Below, piece by piece: positions 50,160-58,801 of a stretch of DNA of 64,000 nt. This stretch comes from Duganella sp. CF458. GTDB lineage: Bacteria > Pseudomonadota > Gammaproteobacteria > Burkholderiales > Burkholderiaceae_D. The stretch covers positions 62,001-126,000 of the forward strand of contig NZ_FOOF01000019.1 of the NCBI RefSeq assembly GCF_900113115.1. Direction: 5' to 3'. Made by a program: the position numbers and the translations under genes. The notes under the pieces are model-generated. The model had not been told where the DNA came from and did not search any database. It saw nothing but the letters and a program-made list of their open reading frames with translations. How positions within the stretch are numbered: position 1 is the first letter of the stretch; each line of letters starts with the position of its first letter.

Positions 50160-50180
50160 TTGGTAATGATTAGCTCGAAA

Positions 50181-50203
50181 ATGGCGGGGACGCTCCCCGC
50201 CAT
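50181..50203 (+). terminator. Hairpin after the phosphatase gene
   Basis: ATGGCGGGGA and TCCCCGCCAT form a perfect 10-bp stem with a CGC loop, followed by ATTTGTTT. The tail is weak, so it may attenuate and not fully stop transcription into the TPR gene. Confidence 0.6.
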
Positions 50204-50226
50204 ATTTGTTTATTGAGGATCCCGGC

Positions 50227-51048
50227 ATGAAGTTGAATCAAGCGTTACTCGCACTGCTTCTTTGCACTGGCCAGGCGATGGCCCATGGCTCCTTGCACAA
50301 CCAGATACAGGATCTCACCAAGACGATGCTGCGAGACGGAAAGAGCGCGCCGTTACTGGTCAAGCGTGGAAGGCTTCACATGGAGCACGGCAATCACAAG
50401 TCCGCAACCCAGGATTTCTTATTGGCCCTGAAGCTGAATCCTGCGGAGCGATCCGCCTACTATTACTTGGCGGAGCAGGCCTTCGATCAGGAAAAACTGC
50501 CCGACGCGCGGCGCTACGCTGAAAAATTCCTGGCAATGTTGAAGGGTGAGCCTGGCGCTATCGTGCGAGGCCAAAGCCTGTATGGCCAGATCCTGCTCGC
50601 GCAGGGAGAGTATGGTGCCGCTGAGACGGCGTTCCGCATCGCAGTGGACCAGGCGTCTGACCCTTCGCCAGAGCATTATCTGCGCCTTGCCGATGCGCAG
50701 GGCAAAGCGGGTGCCACAACTGAAGCGCTGTCCAGCCTGGATGAAGGCATGCGAAAGCTCGGGATGTTGAACGTGCTGCAAAACAAGTCCATTAGCCTGA
50801 ATATCGAATCAAGGGCATGGGACGACGCCCTGCAACGGCTGGATGGCATGATTCTGCAAGGCCAGGGTCTACCCGAACTTTACCTTCGCAAGGCAAGAAT
50901 ACTGCTCGCTGCCGACCGCCAAGTTTTGGCGCAAGAGGCGGTGCAACAGGGCTTGGTGTCGATCGAGCAGATCCCTGCCGCAAGGCGTGAGACCCCGGCG
51001 ATGAAGCAAGTGCAATCTCAATTGCTTGTACTGCGATCCGAACGCTGA
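50227..51048 (+). CDS. Secreted TPR-repeat protein
   Basis: A 273-aa protein. The signal peptide (MKLNQALLALLLCTGQAMA) is followed by helical TPR repeats, for example LVKRGRLHMEHGNHKSATQD and FLLALKLNPAERSAYYYLAE (about 45-85), YGQILLAQGEYGAAETAFR (about 125-145) and YLRKARILLAADRQVLAQEA. It follows the phosphatase gene and probably assists it in the periplasm, an inference from adjacency only. GAGGA lies 6 bp before the ATG. Confidence 0.75.
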   Translation: MKLNQALLALLLCTGQAMAHGSLHNQIQDLTKTMLRDGKSAPLLVKRGRLHMEHGNHKSATQDFLLALKLNPAERSAYYYLAEQAFDQEKLPDARRYAEKFLAMLKGEPGAIVRGQSLYGQILLAQGEYGAAETAFRIAVDQASDPSPEHYLRLADAQGKAGATTEALSSLDEGMRKLGMLNVLQNKSISLNIESRAWDDALQRLDGMILQGQGLPELYLRKARILLAADRQVLAQEAVQQGLVSIEQIPAARRETPAMKQVQSQLLVLRSER

Positions 51049-51166
51049 ATTCCTGGATGATGGCAATTTCGCCACAAAACTTCAATCAGACACCTGAATT
51101 CCCCGCAAAAGCGTCATAATGCCGCCTTAATTAATTTGCCGCATGGCAACAAATAGGAGGCTAATG

Positions 51167-52231
51167 ATGAAAACGACAACAGTGTTCCCAGCGGCGCGAA
51201 TCCTGGCGACCGTTCTGACCGCGATGGTGGCGGGGTGCGGTGGTGGCAGTTCCGAGTCATCCAAACCGAGCGGACAACCGCCTACTTCCGTAGGCACGAC
51301 GCCGACCACACCCACGACGCCGACCACACCCACGACGCCGACCACGCCGACCACGCCATCCACAGGCGGGCTGGCAGCAATCAACACCAACAGCAAGTCG
51401 GAAGTGGCCGCCTTTTACAACAAGACCATGCTGCCGGCGTTTTCAGTTCCGATGCAGTGGACGGGGTCGACCCAGGGCTGCGTGGCCGGTACCACCTCTG
51501 CCGAGTACAAAGCTGCCGTCCTGAATACCGTGAACAGCTTCCGCGTATTGGCGGGATTGCCGGGGAATGTTTCCCTGAATCTGACCACCTCGGCCAAGGC
51601 GCAGCAAGCCGCCTTGATGATGGAAGCGAATTCCCAGCTGAGCCATTCGCCGCCTTCTTCGTGGAATTGCTATACGGCTGATGGTGCGACGGCAGCGGGC
51701 AGTTCCAATCTGGCATTGGGCAACGCGGGGCCGAATGCCGTGCGCGCGTATATCGTCGATAGTGGCACCCCCAGCCTGGGACATCGCCGCTGGGTACTCT
51801 ACTCGCGCCTGGGCGAAGTCGGCACTGGCGACACAACGCGGGCCAATACCTTATGGGTATTCGGCGGCACGATTGCTGCACCGGCGAGTGTAGCGGAAAC
51901 AGGCGTCGCCTGGCCGTCACGCGGTTATATGCCATGGACTTCCAAAGTGGCTGACCCAAGCCACCCGTGGAGTTTCTCGTTGCCGGGCGCGGATTTCAGT
52001 GGCGCGAGCGTAGTGATGAGTAATGACATGGGCAAAGTGCTCTCGGTCAGCAATGTCGGCGCATTATCGAACGGTTACGGCGACAACACCATGAGCTGGA
52101 AACTGGCTGCCGACGCAAGCGAGTGGTCGCGCTCTCCGGCCGACACCAAACTCAACGTGCAAATCAGGGATGTGAAAGTCGGCGCACAATTCAAAAACTT
52201 CGACTATAGCGTTACCTTCTTTGTCCCTTGA
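51167..52231 (+). CDS. CAP-domain lipoprotein with Pro/Thr stalk
   Basis: A 354-aa protein. A lipoprotein signal ends TAMVAGC, followed by a Gly/Ser-rich stretch and a PTTPTT stalk (about residues 44-65). The C-terminal domain is CAP/SCP-like: LNTVNSFRVLAGLPGNVSLN, KAQQAALMMEANSQLSHSPP with a candidate His, and SLGHRRWVLYSRLGEVGTG. CAP proteins are secreted and have varied roles including lipid binding. GGAGG at 51156-51160 decides the start: it lies 6 bp before the ATG at 51167, with the ATG at 51164 as an alternative. A more distal ATG at 51143 has no ribosome site. Confidence 0.8.
   Translation: MKTTTVFPAARILATVLTAMVAGCGGGSSESSKPSGQPPTSVGTTPTTPTTPTTPTTPTTPTTPSTGGLAAINTNSKSEVAAFYNKTMLPAFSVPMQWTGSTQGCVAGTTSAEYKAAVLNTVNSFRVLAGLPGNVSLNLTTSAKAQQAALMMEANSQLSHSPPSSWNCYTADGATAAGSSNLALGNAGPNAVRAYIVDSGTPSLGHRRWVLYSRLGEVGTGDTTRANTLWVFGGTIAAPASVAETGVAWPSRGYMPWTSKVADPSHPWSFSLPGADFSGASVVMSNDMGKVLSVSNVGALSNGYGDNTMSWKLAADASEWSRSPADTKLNVQIRDVKVGAQFKNFDYSVTFFVP
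51296..51358 (+). repeat. Tandem repeat encoding the PTT stalk
   Basis: An 18-bp unit, ACGACGCCGACCACACCC, occurs about three times (51296, 51314, 51332), then degenerates into 9-bp ACCACGCCG units. The 9-bp periodicity keeps the frame, so slippage alters stalk length without breaking the gene. Confidence 0.85.
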
Positions 52232-52335
52232 TCTGAAGGAAAGTTCGACCGAAACTCATCATGGCTGAGGAACGCCTGGTGGCTCGACAATACTCCGGGA
52301 TGTGCAATACTGATTCGTACCGTAAGGAGCATCCT

Positions 52336-52593
52336 ATGGATGAATCAGAACAATCCCGGCGAGTTGATAACCGGGCTGCCGAAAAGGTCGAGTGCGGAAT
52401 AGCCCTTATGGCTATCAGCGGAAAAGACGCAGCGTTGAGGCACTTGAGAAATTGTGGCGTTCCGCCCGACGTGATTGGACGCGTCCTCGGCAGCCCGATA
52501 GCGCGCAGGGCCCACGGCGCCCATTTGGCCGATCGGCGGCGGGAACAACGGCCAGACAGTATGCGTTATTCCCCCGGTCAACTGCCTCCGTAG
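52336..52593 (+). CDS. Small hypothetical protein
   Basis: 85 aa, family not recognised. AAGGAG lies 6 bp before the ATG at 52336, which argues for real translation. The middle (ALMAISGKDAALRHLRNCG then VPPDVIGRVLG) looks like a compact helical domain. The C-terminal 25 residues are Arg-rich. The 3' end overlaps the convergent GH1-fusion gene by 16 bp. Confidence 0.55.
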   Translation: MDESEQSRRVDNRAAEKVECGIALMAISGKDAALRHLRNCGVPPDVIGRVLGSPIARRAHGAHLADRRREQRPDSMRYSPGQLPP

Positions 52594-54809
52594 TGGGCTT
52601 TCTGCGCGGCGCCGGATTCGGACAGCTTGGCAGCCGTTTGCAGGTAGCGGGCGAGGGCGTCGTTCAGCGTTGGCAACAGGATGCCGCGTTCGCTACCCAG
52701 GGCCGAGAAGCGCGGCTGCGCGGCCTTGCCGTCAAAGGCAGTGGCCGGGCAGGCTTCCAGTCCTTCCGCGTCGATGCCGGCCAGCCGGCAGACACGTTGC
52801 GCCAGCTGGTGCCAACTGAGCGCTTCACCATTCGAAAGATGCCAGATGCCACTTTCCTGGTCGATCAGGAGATCAAGGCAGGCTTGTACCAGGTCCGGCA
52901 CGTAGGTGGGTGAAACGATCAGGTCGTCGGCCGCCGCAAAGCGTTCGCCGGCGGCCAGCGCCTGCAAGGCGATCGTCACGAAGTTGTGGCTGTCCCAAGG
53001 GCCGAAGAAGGCGCTGGTGCGCACCATCAGCGTGTCCGGGTGGATGGCCAGCATGCGCTGCTCGGCCTCCGCCTTGCTGCGTCCGTAAACGTTCAGCGGC
53101 GCCGTGCTGTCGCTTTCCACATAGGGCGCGCCTTTGCTACCGTCGAACACCAGATCGCTGGAAAAGCTGAGCAAGCGCAGTGCGTGGCGCGCGCAGGCAA
53201 TGGCCAGCACGGCCGCGCCGTGCGTGTTCTCACGCAGGCAGCGGGCTTCGTCGTGCTCAGCCTGGTGTACGCGCACATAGCCGCCGGCGTTGATGATGGC
53301 CCAGGGCTGGTAACGCTGGATGGCCGCTTCCACGGAAGCGGGATCGGCAATGTCCATCTCCTGGCGCGTCAGCACGCGGTATGACAGGTTGCGTTCCTCG
53401 CAAATGCGCGCAAACGCCGAGCCCAGGGTGCCGGTGGCGCCGATGATCAGGATAGGTTGCACGGGGCGCTGTGGAGACTGCCGTTCCGGCGGCAGCGCCG
53501 CAAGGCTGCCACTGCTTGCCGCGGGCGGGCACAGGAAACGCCCGGGGCGGCGCCACCAGCCGGCTCCCTGCAGCACCGGGCTCGAGAGCGGGCGCCCCGT
53601 GGCGAGTTCGCGCATCATCCCGGCCAGGGCGGTCGGGCGTGGCACGGGCGAGCGCAGGTCGAAGGCCCCTGTTTCATAATAGCCCTTGCATTCGGTAACC
53701 AGGCAGTTCCAGTCGAAAGAACCCAGCAGGGACCACACGGTCACTGCGCGCACGTCGGCGCCGCGCCGGCGCGCCTCCTGCGCGGCGTTCCACACTTCCA
53801 GCAGCCAGCGTAGCTGGTCTTCGCGGTTGGCGTCGATATGGGCCTCGGTCACGGCCATGGGCAGCTCGTATCGCTCCCATACTTCATCGAGCAGGGGCCC
53901 GATGCCGGGCGTGGGGACGGCCAGGGCGCGTGCGGTCTCGATGTCGGCAAAGCCGTCCACGCCCACGTAGCGCGGCGGGTAGCGCTCGGCGCGGTGATCG
54001 AGCCAGCGCTCGCTGGTGACGTAGTAGTTCAAGCCAATGATGTCGGGCGGGCAGGGGTTCTCGCTGAACCACAGCAACTCTTCCGCAGTAAGCCCGCCGC
54101 GCACGGTCAGGTAGGACCACAAGGCATGCTCGTTGTTCACGCGTCCGCACAGCAGGTCCCAGGCCAGCCAGCGGCGATCGTTGTAGAAGTCCGCCCAGTC
54201 GGCCAGCTCCGGCGTGCTATAGGTCTTGCCCAGGTCATCGGTCTGCACCAGCTTCGCTTGCGGGTTGACGGCGCGGATGGCGCGCATGGCCAGCACGGTG
54301 CCCTTGCATTGATGGAGCAGGGCGCGCAGGAAGGTCTGGTCGTCGCGGCCGTGCGGGTACCACAGGCCATACAGGCCGCAGAAGCGTGCCGTGGTCAACG
54401 GTTCGTTGACTGGCGTGTAGTGCTCGACCCAGGGATAGCGCTGCGCCACGGCGCCCGCGTATTCGGCCAATTGCTCAGGGAAGGCCGGGTCGACCAGGCT
54501 GGTATGCATGGGGCCGCTGCCATGGTGGACCAGGCCCACGATCGGCGCAACGCCCAGCGCCTGCAGGGCCGGCAGCCGTTTGTCCGGCTGGGCCCAGTCG
54601 GCATCGGCCAGCCCGTGCGGCGCGACCCGTTCCCATAGGACGGGGTAGCGCAACGCGCGGATGCCAAGCGCCGCAAAACGGTCAAGGTCATCTTCGCGCC
54701 GGTCATGGCCGTTCTGCTCGATCTGGCTGAAGTATTGATCGGATACGCGGTTGACTGTGCCTTCCAATCCGCCCCATAGTTCCAAGGTGCCTGGCTTGTT
54801 TGTTGACAT
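52578..54809 (-). CDS. GH1 glycosidase fused to a dTDP-4-dehydrorhamnose reductase-like domain
   Basis: 743 aa. Residues about 8-420 form a family 1 glycoside hydrolase-like TIM barrel: ELWGGLEGTVNRV, the acid/base Glu in TPVNEPLTTARFCGLYGLWY, DIIGLNYYVTSERWLDHR, and a probable nucleophile Glu in MAVTEAHIDANRED, where ordinary GH1 has TENG. Residues about 455-735 form an SDR/RmlD-like domain: ILIIGATGTLGSAFARI (Rossmann loop), FSSDLVFDGSKGAPYVESD, and the YGRSKAEAEQ active site (Tyr-x-x-x-Lys). It may link sugar transfer or hydrolysis to nucleotide-sugar reduction in exopolysaccharide work. The ATG at 54809 aligns with the family; longer frames from 54881/54887 lack ribosome sites. It is divergent from mscS. 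Confidence 0.82.
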   Translation of the reverse strand: MSTNKPGTLELWGGLEGTVNRVSDQYFSQIEQNGHDRREDDLDRFAALGIRALRYPVLWERVAPHGLADADWAQPDKRLPALQALGVAPIVGLVHHGSGPMHTSLVDPAFPEQLAEYAGAVAQRYPWVEHYTPVNEPLTTARFCGLYGLWYPHGRDDQTFLRALLHQCKGTVLAMRAIRAVNPQAKLVQTDDLGKTYSTPELADWADFYNDRRWLAWDLLCGRVNNEHALWSYLTVRGGLTAEELLWFSENPCPPDIIGLNYYVTSERWLDHRAERYPPRYVGVDGFADIETARALAVPTPGIGPLLDEVWERYELPMAVTEAHIDANREDQLRWLLEVWNAAQEARRRGADVRAVTVWSLLGSFDWNCLVTECKGYYETGAFDLRSPVPRPTALAGMMRELATGRPLSSPVLQGAGWWRRPGRFLCPPAASSGSLAALPPERQSPQRPVQPILIIGATGTLGSAFARICEERNLSYRVLTRQEMDIADPASVEAAIQRYQPWAIINAGGYVRVHQAEHDEARCLRENTHGAAVLAIACARHALRLLSFSSDLVFDGSKGAPYVESDSTAPLNVYGRSKAEAEQRMLAIHPDTLMVRTSAFFGPWDSHNFVTIALQALAAGERFAAADDLIVSPTYVPDLVQACLDLLIDQESGIWHLSNGEALSWHQLAQRVCRLAGIDAEGLEACPATAFDGKAAQPRFSALGSERGILLPTLNDALARYLQTAAKLSESGAAQKAHYGGS

Positions 54810-54927
54810 TGTTCTGGGCTTGCGAGACAAGGTGGCAAAAGTATCCCGAAGTTTTCGACGAGGTGGCGCAAGCTTGCCCATAGTCACGCGTGCGCGCCCG
54901 CTGCATGCGCGCCGCTAAACTGCGCGC

Positions 54928-56019
54928 ATGCCTTATACCTTGCTCGGAAACTCAATCGAAGAATGGGGTACGGCGCTGGCTGTGATGGCGGCGGCGGTCG
55001 TGCTGCTGTACCTGGTGAAATGCCTGGCGGTGCGGCGGCTGGCGGTGATCGCCGAACGTACCCATACCGCCATCGACGACTGGCTGGTACGCGCGCTGCG
55101 CAAGACCTGGCTGCTGACCATCGTGGTGGGCGGTGCCTGGCTGGGAAGCCAGATGCTGGACCTGCCCGCGAAGCAGCATATGTGGATGTGGCGCATCACT
55201 GCCACGACGCTGCTGTTGCAGGGTGGCGTATGGGGCGACAGCCTGGTGCGCTCGTGGCGGGGGAGTTACCGTGCCCGCAATGAGACTGGGGCCTCGGCCA
55301 CCTCTGCCGCGATCATCGATTTCGTGCTGCGCCTGGTGGTCTGGATCGTCTTCACGCTCATGGTGCTGGACAACCTGGGCTTCAATATCACCACGCTCGT
55401 GGCCAGCCTTGGCATCAGCGGCATTGCGGTGGCGCTGGCGGTGCAGAATATCCTGGGCGACCTGTTTGCCTCGCTGTCCATCGTGCTGGACAAGCCCTTC
55501 GTCGTGGGCGACTTCATTATCGTGGACGACAAGCTGGGCAGCGTCGAATACATCGGCTTGAAAACGACGCGCCTGCGCGGCTTGGGCGGCGACCAGATCA
55601 TTTTCTCCAACGGCGATATCTTGCGGGCCCGCATCCTTAACCAGACGCGCATGCATACGCGCCGCGCCGCCTTCATCCTGCGCGTGCGCCAGGGCACCAC
55701 CGAAGAGCAGTTGCGCGAGATCCCGCAGATATTGAAGGACGCTGTGCTGAGCCAGGAGGCGACCGCCACCTTCGAGCGCTCGCACTTCTCGGGCCTGGGC
55801 GAATGGTCGTTTGACTTCGAAACCGTGTACTGGATCAAGTCCCCAGACTACTTCGTGTTCATGGACACCCAGCAAGCGATCTATTTGCGGGTGGTGGGCG
55901 CGCTGGCCGAGCGAGGCATCGAACTGGCCATCCCCATGCGGTTGATGATGGCGCCGCCGGCCGCCGAGGCAGCGCCCACGGCAAGGCCTGAACCGCGTCT
56001 CGCCAAGCCCATGCACTGA
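54928..56019 (+). CDS. MscS-family mechanosensitive channel
   Basis: A 363-aa protein with four hydrophobic N-terminal segments (about 12-32, 55-72, 80-100, 125-150). The pore helix and MscS beta domain follow: LVASLGISGIAVALAVQNI, LGDLFASLSIVLDKPFVVGD and the FSNGDILRARILNQT region. It releases solutes under hypo-osmotic stress. The C-terminal 25 residues are Ala/Pro-rich. Its last 139 bp overlap, antisense, the 3' end of the StyA-like gene. Confidence 0.9.
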   Translation: MPYTLLGNSIEEWGTALAVMAAAVVLLYLVKCLAVRRLAVIAERTHTAIDDWLVRALRKTWLLTIVVGGAWLGSQMLDLPAKQHMWMWRITATTLLLQGGVWGDSLVRSWRGSYRARNETGASATSAAIIDFVLRLVVWIVFTLMVLDNLGFNITTLVASLGISGIAVALAVQNILGDLFASLSIVLDKPFVVGDFIIVDDKLGSVEYIGLKTTRLRGLGGDQIIFSNGDILRARILNQTRMHTRRAAFILRVRQGTTEEQLREIPQILKDAVLSQEATATFERSHFSGLGEWSFDFETVYWIKSPDYFVFMDTQQAIYLRVVGALAERGIELAIPMRLMMAPPAAEAAPTARPEPRLAKPMH

Positions 56020-57233
56020 GCGACGAACCGTTCGCAGGCGTCGGCGTCGACCCACCATGGAAAGTAATCCGGCGGGTGGTTGAAGCCATTGGCGATTGCG
56101 CTTGCCAGGGGCGGGCAGTTGCCTGCGGCACCCAACATGTCGAGTATGTGAGGCGGCGGCGGGCAAAGCAGGGAATTGGTCCAGGTAACGACTTTTTCGC
56201 CATACTCCCAGAAGCGTTCAAAGGTTTGTTCCATCCACTCGCGGGTGTAAGGCCGATCGCCATGGGCAAGGATGGCATCGAGATAGACGCGGGCAGCCTT
56301 GGTGGCATTATTTGAACCTTGCCCCGTGATCGGGTCGCTGATCACCACCGCGTCGCCAAGACCGAACACCAGTTTTCCGGAGGGGAGCGTGGCGACAGGC
56401 TTGCGCACGGTTGGCGCGAAGCTGCCGGCAAGGATGCCGTTTGCGTCAGTCAATTCGACATGCGTGGCGCGCTCGGCTTCCCATGGCAGGAAAGTGCGCA
56501 GCAGATCCAGGCTTTGCTCCAGGTGGGCCTGGGGCGTCCTGATATCGCGCCAGCAGTCCATTGGGCCGCCCGGCACGCCTTCGAATACCATGATGTCGCA
56601 AGGGCCGCCGGTGGTCAGGGCAGGGAACACAAAGTATTCGCCGACGCCGGGAATCAGGTTGAATGCGACGCGCGAATACTCGGCTGCCCGACGCAAGCCG
56701 TTCACGTACGTCAGGGCCAGCGCGCGCTGCGGCCGGTCAAATGCCGAACGGCCGGCATCGCGCTCGAACATCCTGGTGAGTTCGCCTTTGCCCGCAGCCA
56801 GGAGTACCAGATCGTTTTCGGCTGCCAGGCGTTCCAGGTCCGCGACGCCCACGTCTGCGATCAGCAATGTGCCGCCTCGCCGTTCGAACTCGTGCATCAA
56901 GGCAGGCATTTTGATGCGCTGGTCCACGGCCCGGGCGGGCCGATCGAGGCGGGCACTCCAGTCGATCAGTCTTTCGTGCGGCGCGTCAGGATGCGGAACG
57001 GTCAGACCGATGCCATCGACCGTCGGGCATGTAGCGCCCCAGTGATCAAGACCGAGGTCGCGCTCGATCTGAAGGGCGGCATCGAACATGCACTGGCTTG
57101 ACATGACACGCCCGTTAAGGATGTCGTCAGGACTGCGGTTGCTCGCTACGGTGACTTCGAAGCCATTGGCCAGCAAGCCCAATGCCAGGGGGAGACCGGC
57201 CTGCCCGCCGCCTACGATTGCGATCTTGCGCAC
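55881..57233 (-). CDS. Styrene/indole monooxygenase-like FAD protein
   Basis: A 450-aa flavoprotein of the StyA-like oxygenase family. The FAD motif IAIVGGGQAGLPLALGLLANG is at residues 4-24. SPDDILNGRVMSSQCMFD is a typical StyA segment, and a second FAD motif (FGLGDAVVISDPITGQGSNN, about 300) follows. StyA needs a separate FAD reductase (StyB), and none is adjacent. The start is GTG at 57233 with AGGAG 8 bp upstream. The conserved fold ends near residue 404 (PPDYFPWWVDADACERFVAQ). The last 46 codons read antisense to mscS and look like readthrough, so the C-terminal tail is probably a recent extension. Confidence 0.8.
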   Translation of the reverse strand: MRKIAIVGGGQAGLPLALGLLANGFEVTVASNRSPDDILNGRVMSSQCMFDAALQIERDLGLDHWGATCPTVDGIGLTVPHPDAPHERLIDWSARLDRPARAVDQRIKMPALMHEFERRGGTLLIADVGVADLERLAAENDLVLLAAGKGELTRMFERDAGRSAFDRPQRALALTYVNGLRRAAEYSRVAFNLIPGVGEYFVFPALTTGGPCDIMVFEGVPGGPMDCWRDIRTPQAHLEQSLDLLRTFLPWEAERATHVELTDANGILAGSFAPTVRKPVATLPSGKLVFGLGDAVVISDPITGQGSNNATKAARVYLDAILAHGDRPYTREWMEQTFERFWEYGEKVVTWTNSLLCPPPPHILDMLGAAGNCPPLASAIANGFNHPPDYFPWWVDADACERFVAQCMGLARRGSGLAVGAASAAGGAIINRMGMASSMPRSASAPTTRK

Positions 57234-57335
57234 TGTCTGTCTCCTGGCCGTGTGGTCATCGGCCGATAGTACATCCGATAGCAGTGCAATAAACTCACAC
57301 TTACTCACGGGCGCGGGCCGCGCCCGAAGCCCCTG

Positions 57336-58673
57336 TCACGCGCCCATCAAGCCCTGTCCGCACACGCGGATCGTTTGTCCGCTGATGCCGCAGGCGCCCG
57401 GCGTGCACAGGAAGGCCACCAGTTCGGCCACATCGCGTGGCTGGCCGCCCTGCGACAGCGAATTGAGGCGCCGGCCGATCTCACGTGTCAGGAACGGCAC
57501 TTTTCCCGTCATCGGCGTTTCGATGAATCCCGGCGCGACGGCATTGAATGTGATGCCGCGCGCCGCATGCAAGGGGGCTTGCGCGGCGACGTAGCCGATC
57601 AGGGCCGCTTTCGACGTGGCGTAATTCGTCTGGCCAAAGTTACCCGCGATGCCGCTGATGGAAGACAGGCACACGACGCGGCCATGATCGCGTAGCAGGG
57701 CGTCTTCGTGCAATTGCTTGTCGATCGCCGCAATGGCGGACAGGTTGATTTGCAGGACCTGATCCCATTGCTGCGGCTCCATCTTCGCCAACGTGCGGTC
57801 GCGCGTGATGCCGGCGTTATGTACCACGATGTCGACGCCGCCAAAATTCTCGCGCAAGTAGCTGGCAACAACGGCGGGAGATGCGGCGTGTGCGATATCC
57901 AGGGCCAAGGCGGCAGCGCCGATGCGGTTGGCGATTTTAGTCAATTCTTCCGAGGACGGGGGAATGTCGAGCAATACCACCTTGGCGCCTTCTTGCGCCA
58001 GGCGTTCAGCGGTGGCCAGCCCGATGCCGCGCGCCGCACCGGTCACCAGCGCCACCTTGCCTGCCAGGACATTGGTTCTGGGCGGCGAGTCGGGGCCCGC
58101 AGTTTCAGCCGAGACTTGTATTGCCTGGCCCGAGACATAGGCGCACTGCGGGCCGCAGAAGAAGCGCACCACACCATCCAGCCGTGCCATTGCCTGGCGC
58201 GACACGCTGGCCAGATTGGCTGTCGCACCGCGCCGGCCAAGCTCTTTGGCCAACGAGCGGACGAATCCTTCCAGGCCGCGCGCCACCGCCGCCGCCATGG
58301 GATCGCCCGCTTCGGATAGCAGTGGGGCGATCAGAAGCACACGTCCATTGCGCCCGATGCGCTTGAGTTCCGGTTGGCAGGCAGCGTACATGGCACTCAG
58401 GTCGGCCACAGTCCGGCATCCGCTGGCGTCCATTACAAAGATGTCGATGGCGTCCGCCGCTTCGGTGGCGCCGGCGCCGCGCAGCGCTGCCGCCAGCGCG
58501 GCCGATGCGTAACCGCCTTCGACCGATGCCAGCCGGTAGCTCTTGCCCTCGAACGGCAGGGCGGCATAGGGCCCGGACGAGCGCAGCAATTCGGTCGGGT
58601 TGGGCAGGCCTATGGCGCGCACGATCGGGCCGATGACGGGCCAGCGATTAATTCTGATCAGGGTATCGGGCAT
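57336..58673 (-). CDS. FabG4-type 3-oxoacyl-ACP (or -CoA) reductase
   Basis: A 445-aa two-domain reductase. Residues 1-190 form a flavodoxin-like domain as in mycobacterial FabG4. The C-terminal SDR domain (about 205-445) has the NAD-binding VTGAARGIGLATAERL, the HNAG motif and the catalytic Ser and Tyr-x-x-x-Lys (SSISGIAGNFGQTNYATSKA). It reduces 3-oxoacyl thioesters, possibly long-chain acyl-CoA. The gene is 102 bp upstream of the StyA-like gene and divergent from the following secreted-protein gene. The usual FadI/MaoC partners are not adjacent. Confidence 0.9.
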   Translation of the reverse strand: MPDTLIRINRWPVIGPIVRAIGLPNPTELLRSSGPYAALPFEGKSYRLASVEGGYASAALAAALRGAGATEAADAIDIFVMDASGCRTVADLSAMYAACQPELKRIGRNGRVLLIAPLLSEAGDPMAAAVARGLEGFVRSLAKELGRRGATANLASVSRQAMARLDGVVRFFCGPQCAYVSGQAIQVSAETAGPDSPPRTNVLAGKVALVTGAARGIGLATAERLAQEGAKVVLLDIPPSSEELTKIANRIGAAALALDIAHAASPAVVASYLRENFGGVDIVVHNAGITRDRTLAKMEPQQWDQVLQINLSAIAAIDKQLHEDALLRDHGRVVCLSSISGIAGNFGQTNYATSKAALIGYVAAQAPLHAARGITFNAVAPGFIETPMTGKVPFLTREIGRRLNSLSQGGQPRDVAELVAFLCTPGACGISGQTIRVCGQGLMGA

Positions 58674-58801
58674 TTGCAGTTTCGGTACAAGTTGGCTTTC
58701 CGGGTCGTGACTATACTACCGAACCCGGCGGTATCCATAGGGGGGCGAGGTTAGTTAAGTTTATGATAAGCTGTGGCGCATTTAACAACAACGACACTTC
58801 C

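Noticed and set aside
51296..51358. CRISPR-like array
   Set aside because: Units are contiguous, coding and without spacers. No CRISPR array was seen in the window.
42198..52600. An integrative element inserted at tRNA-Val
   Set aside because: The position after a tRNA and the decayed content suggest it, but no integrase, no att-like repeat of the tRNA 3' end and no clear far boundary were found.
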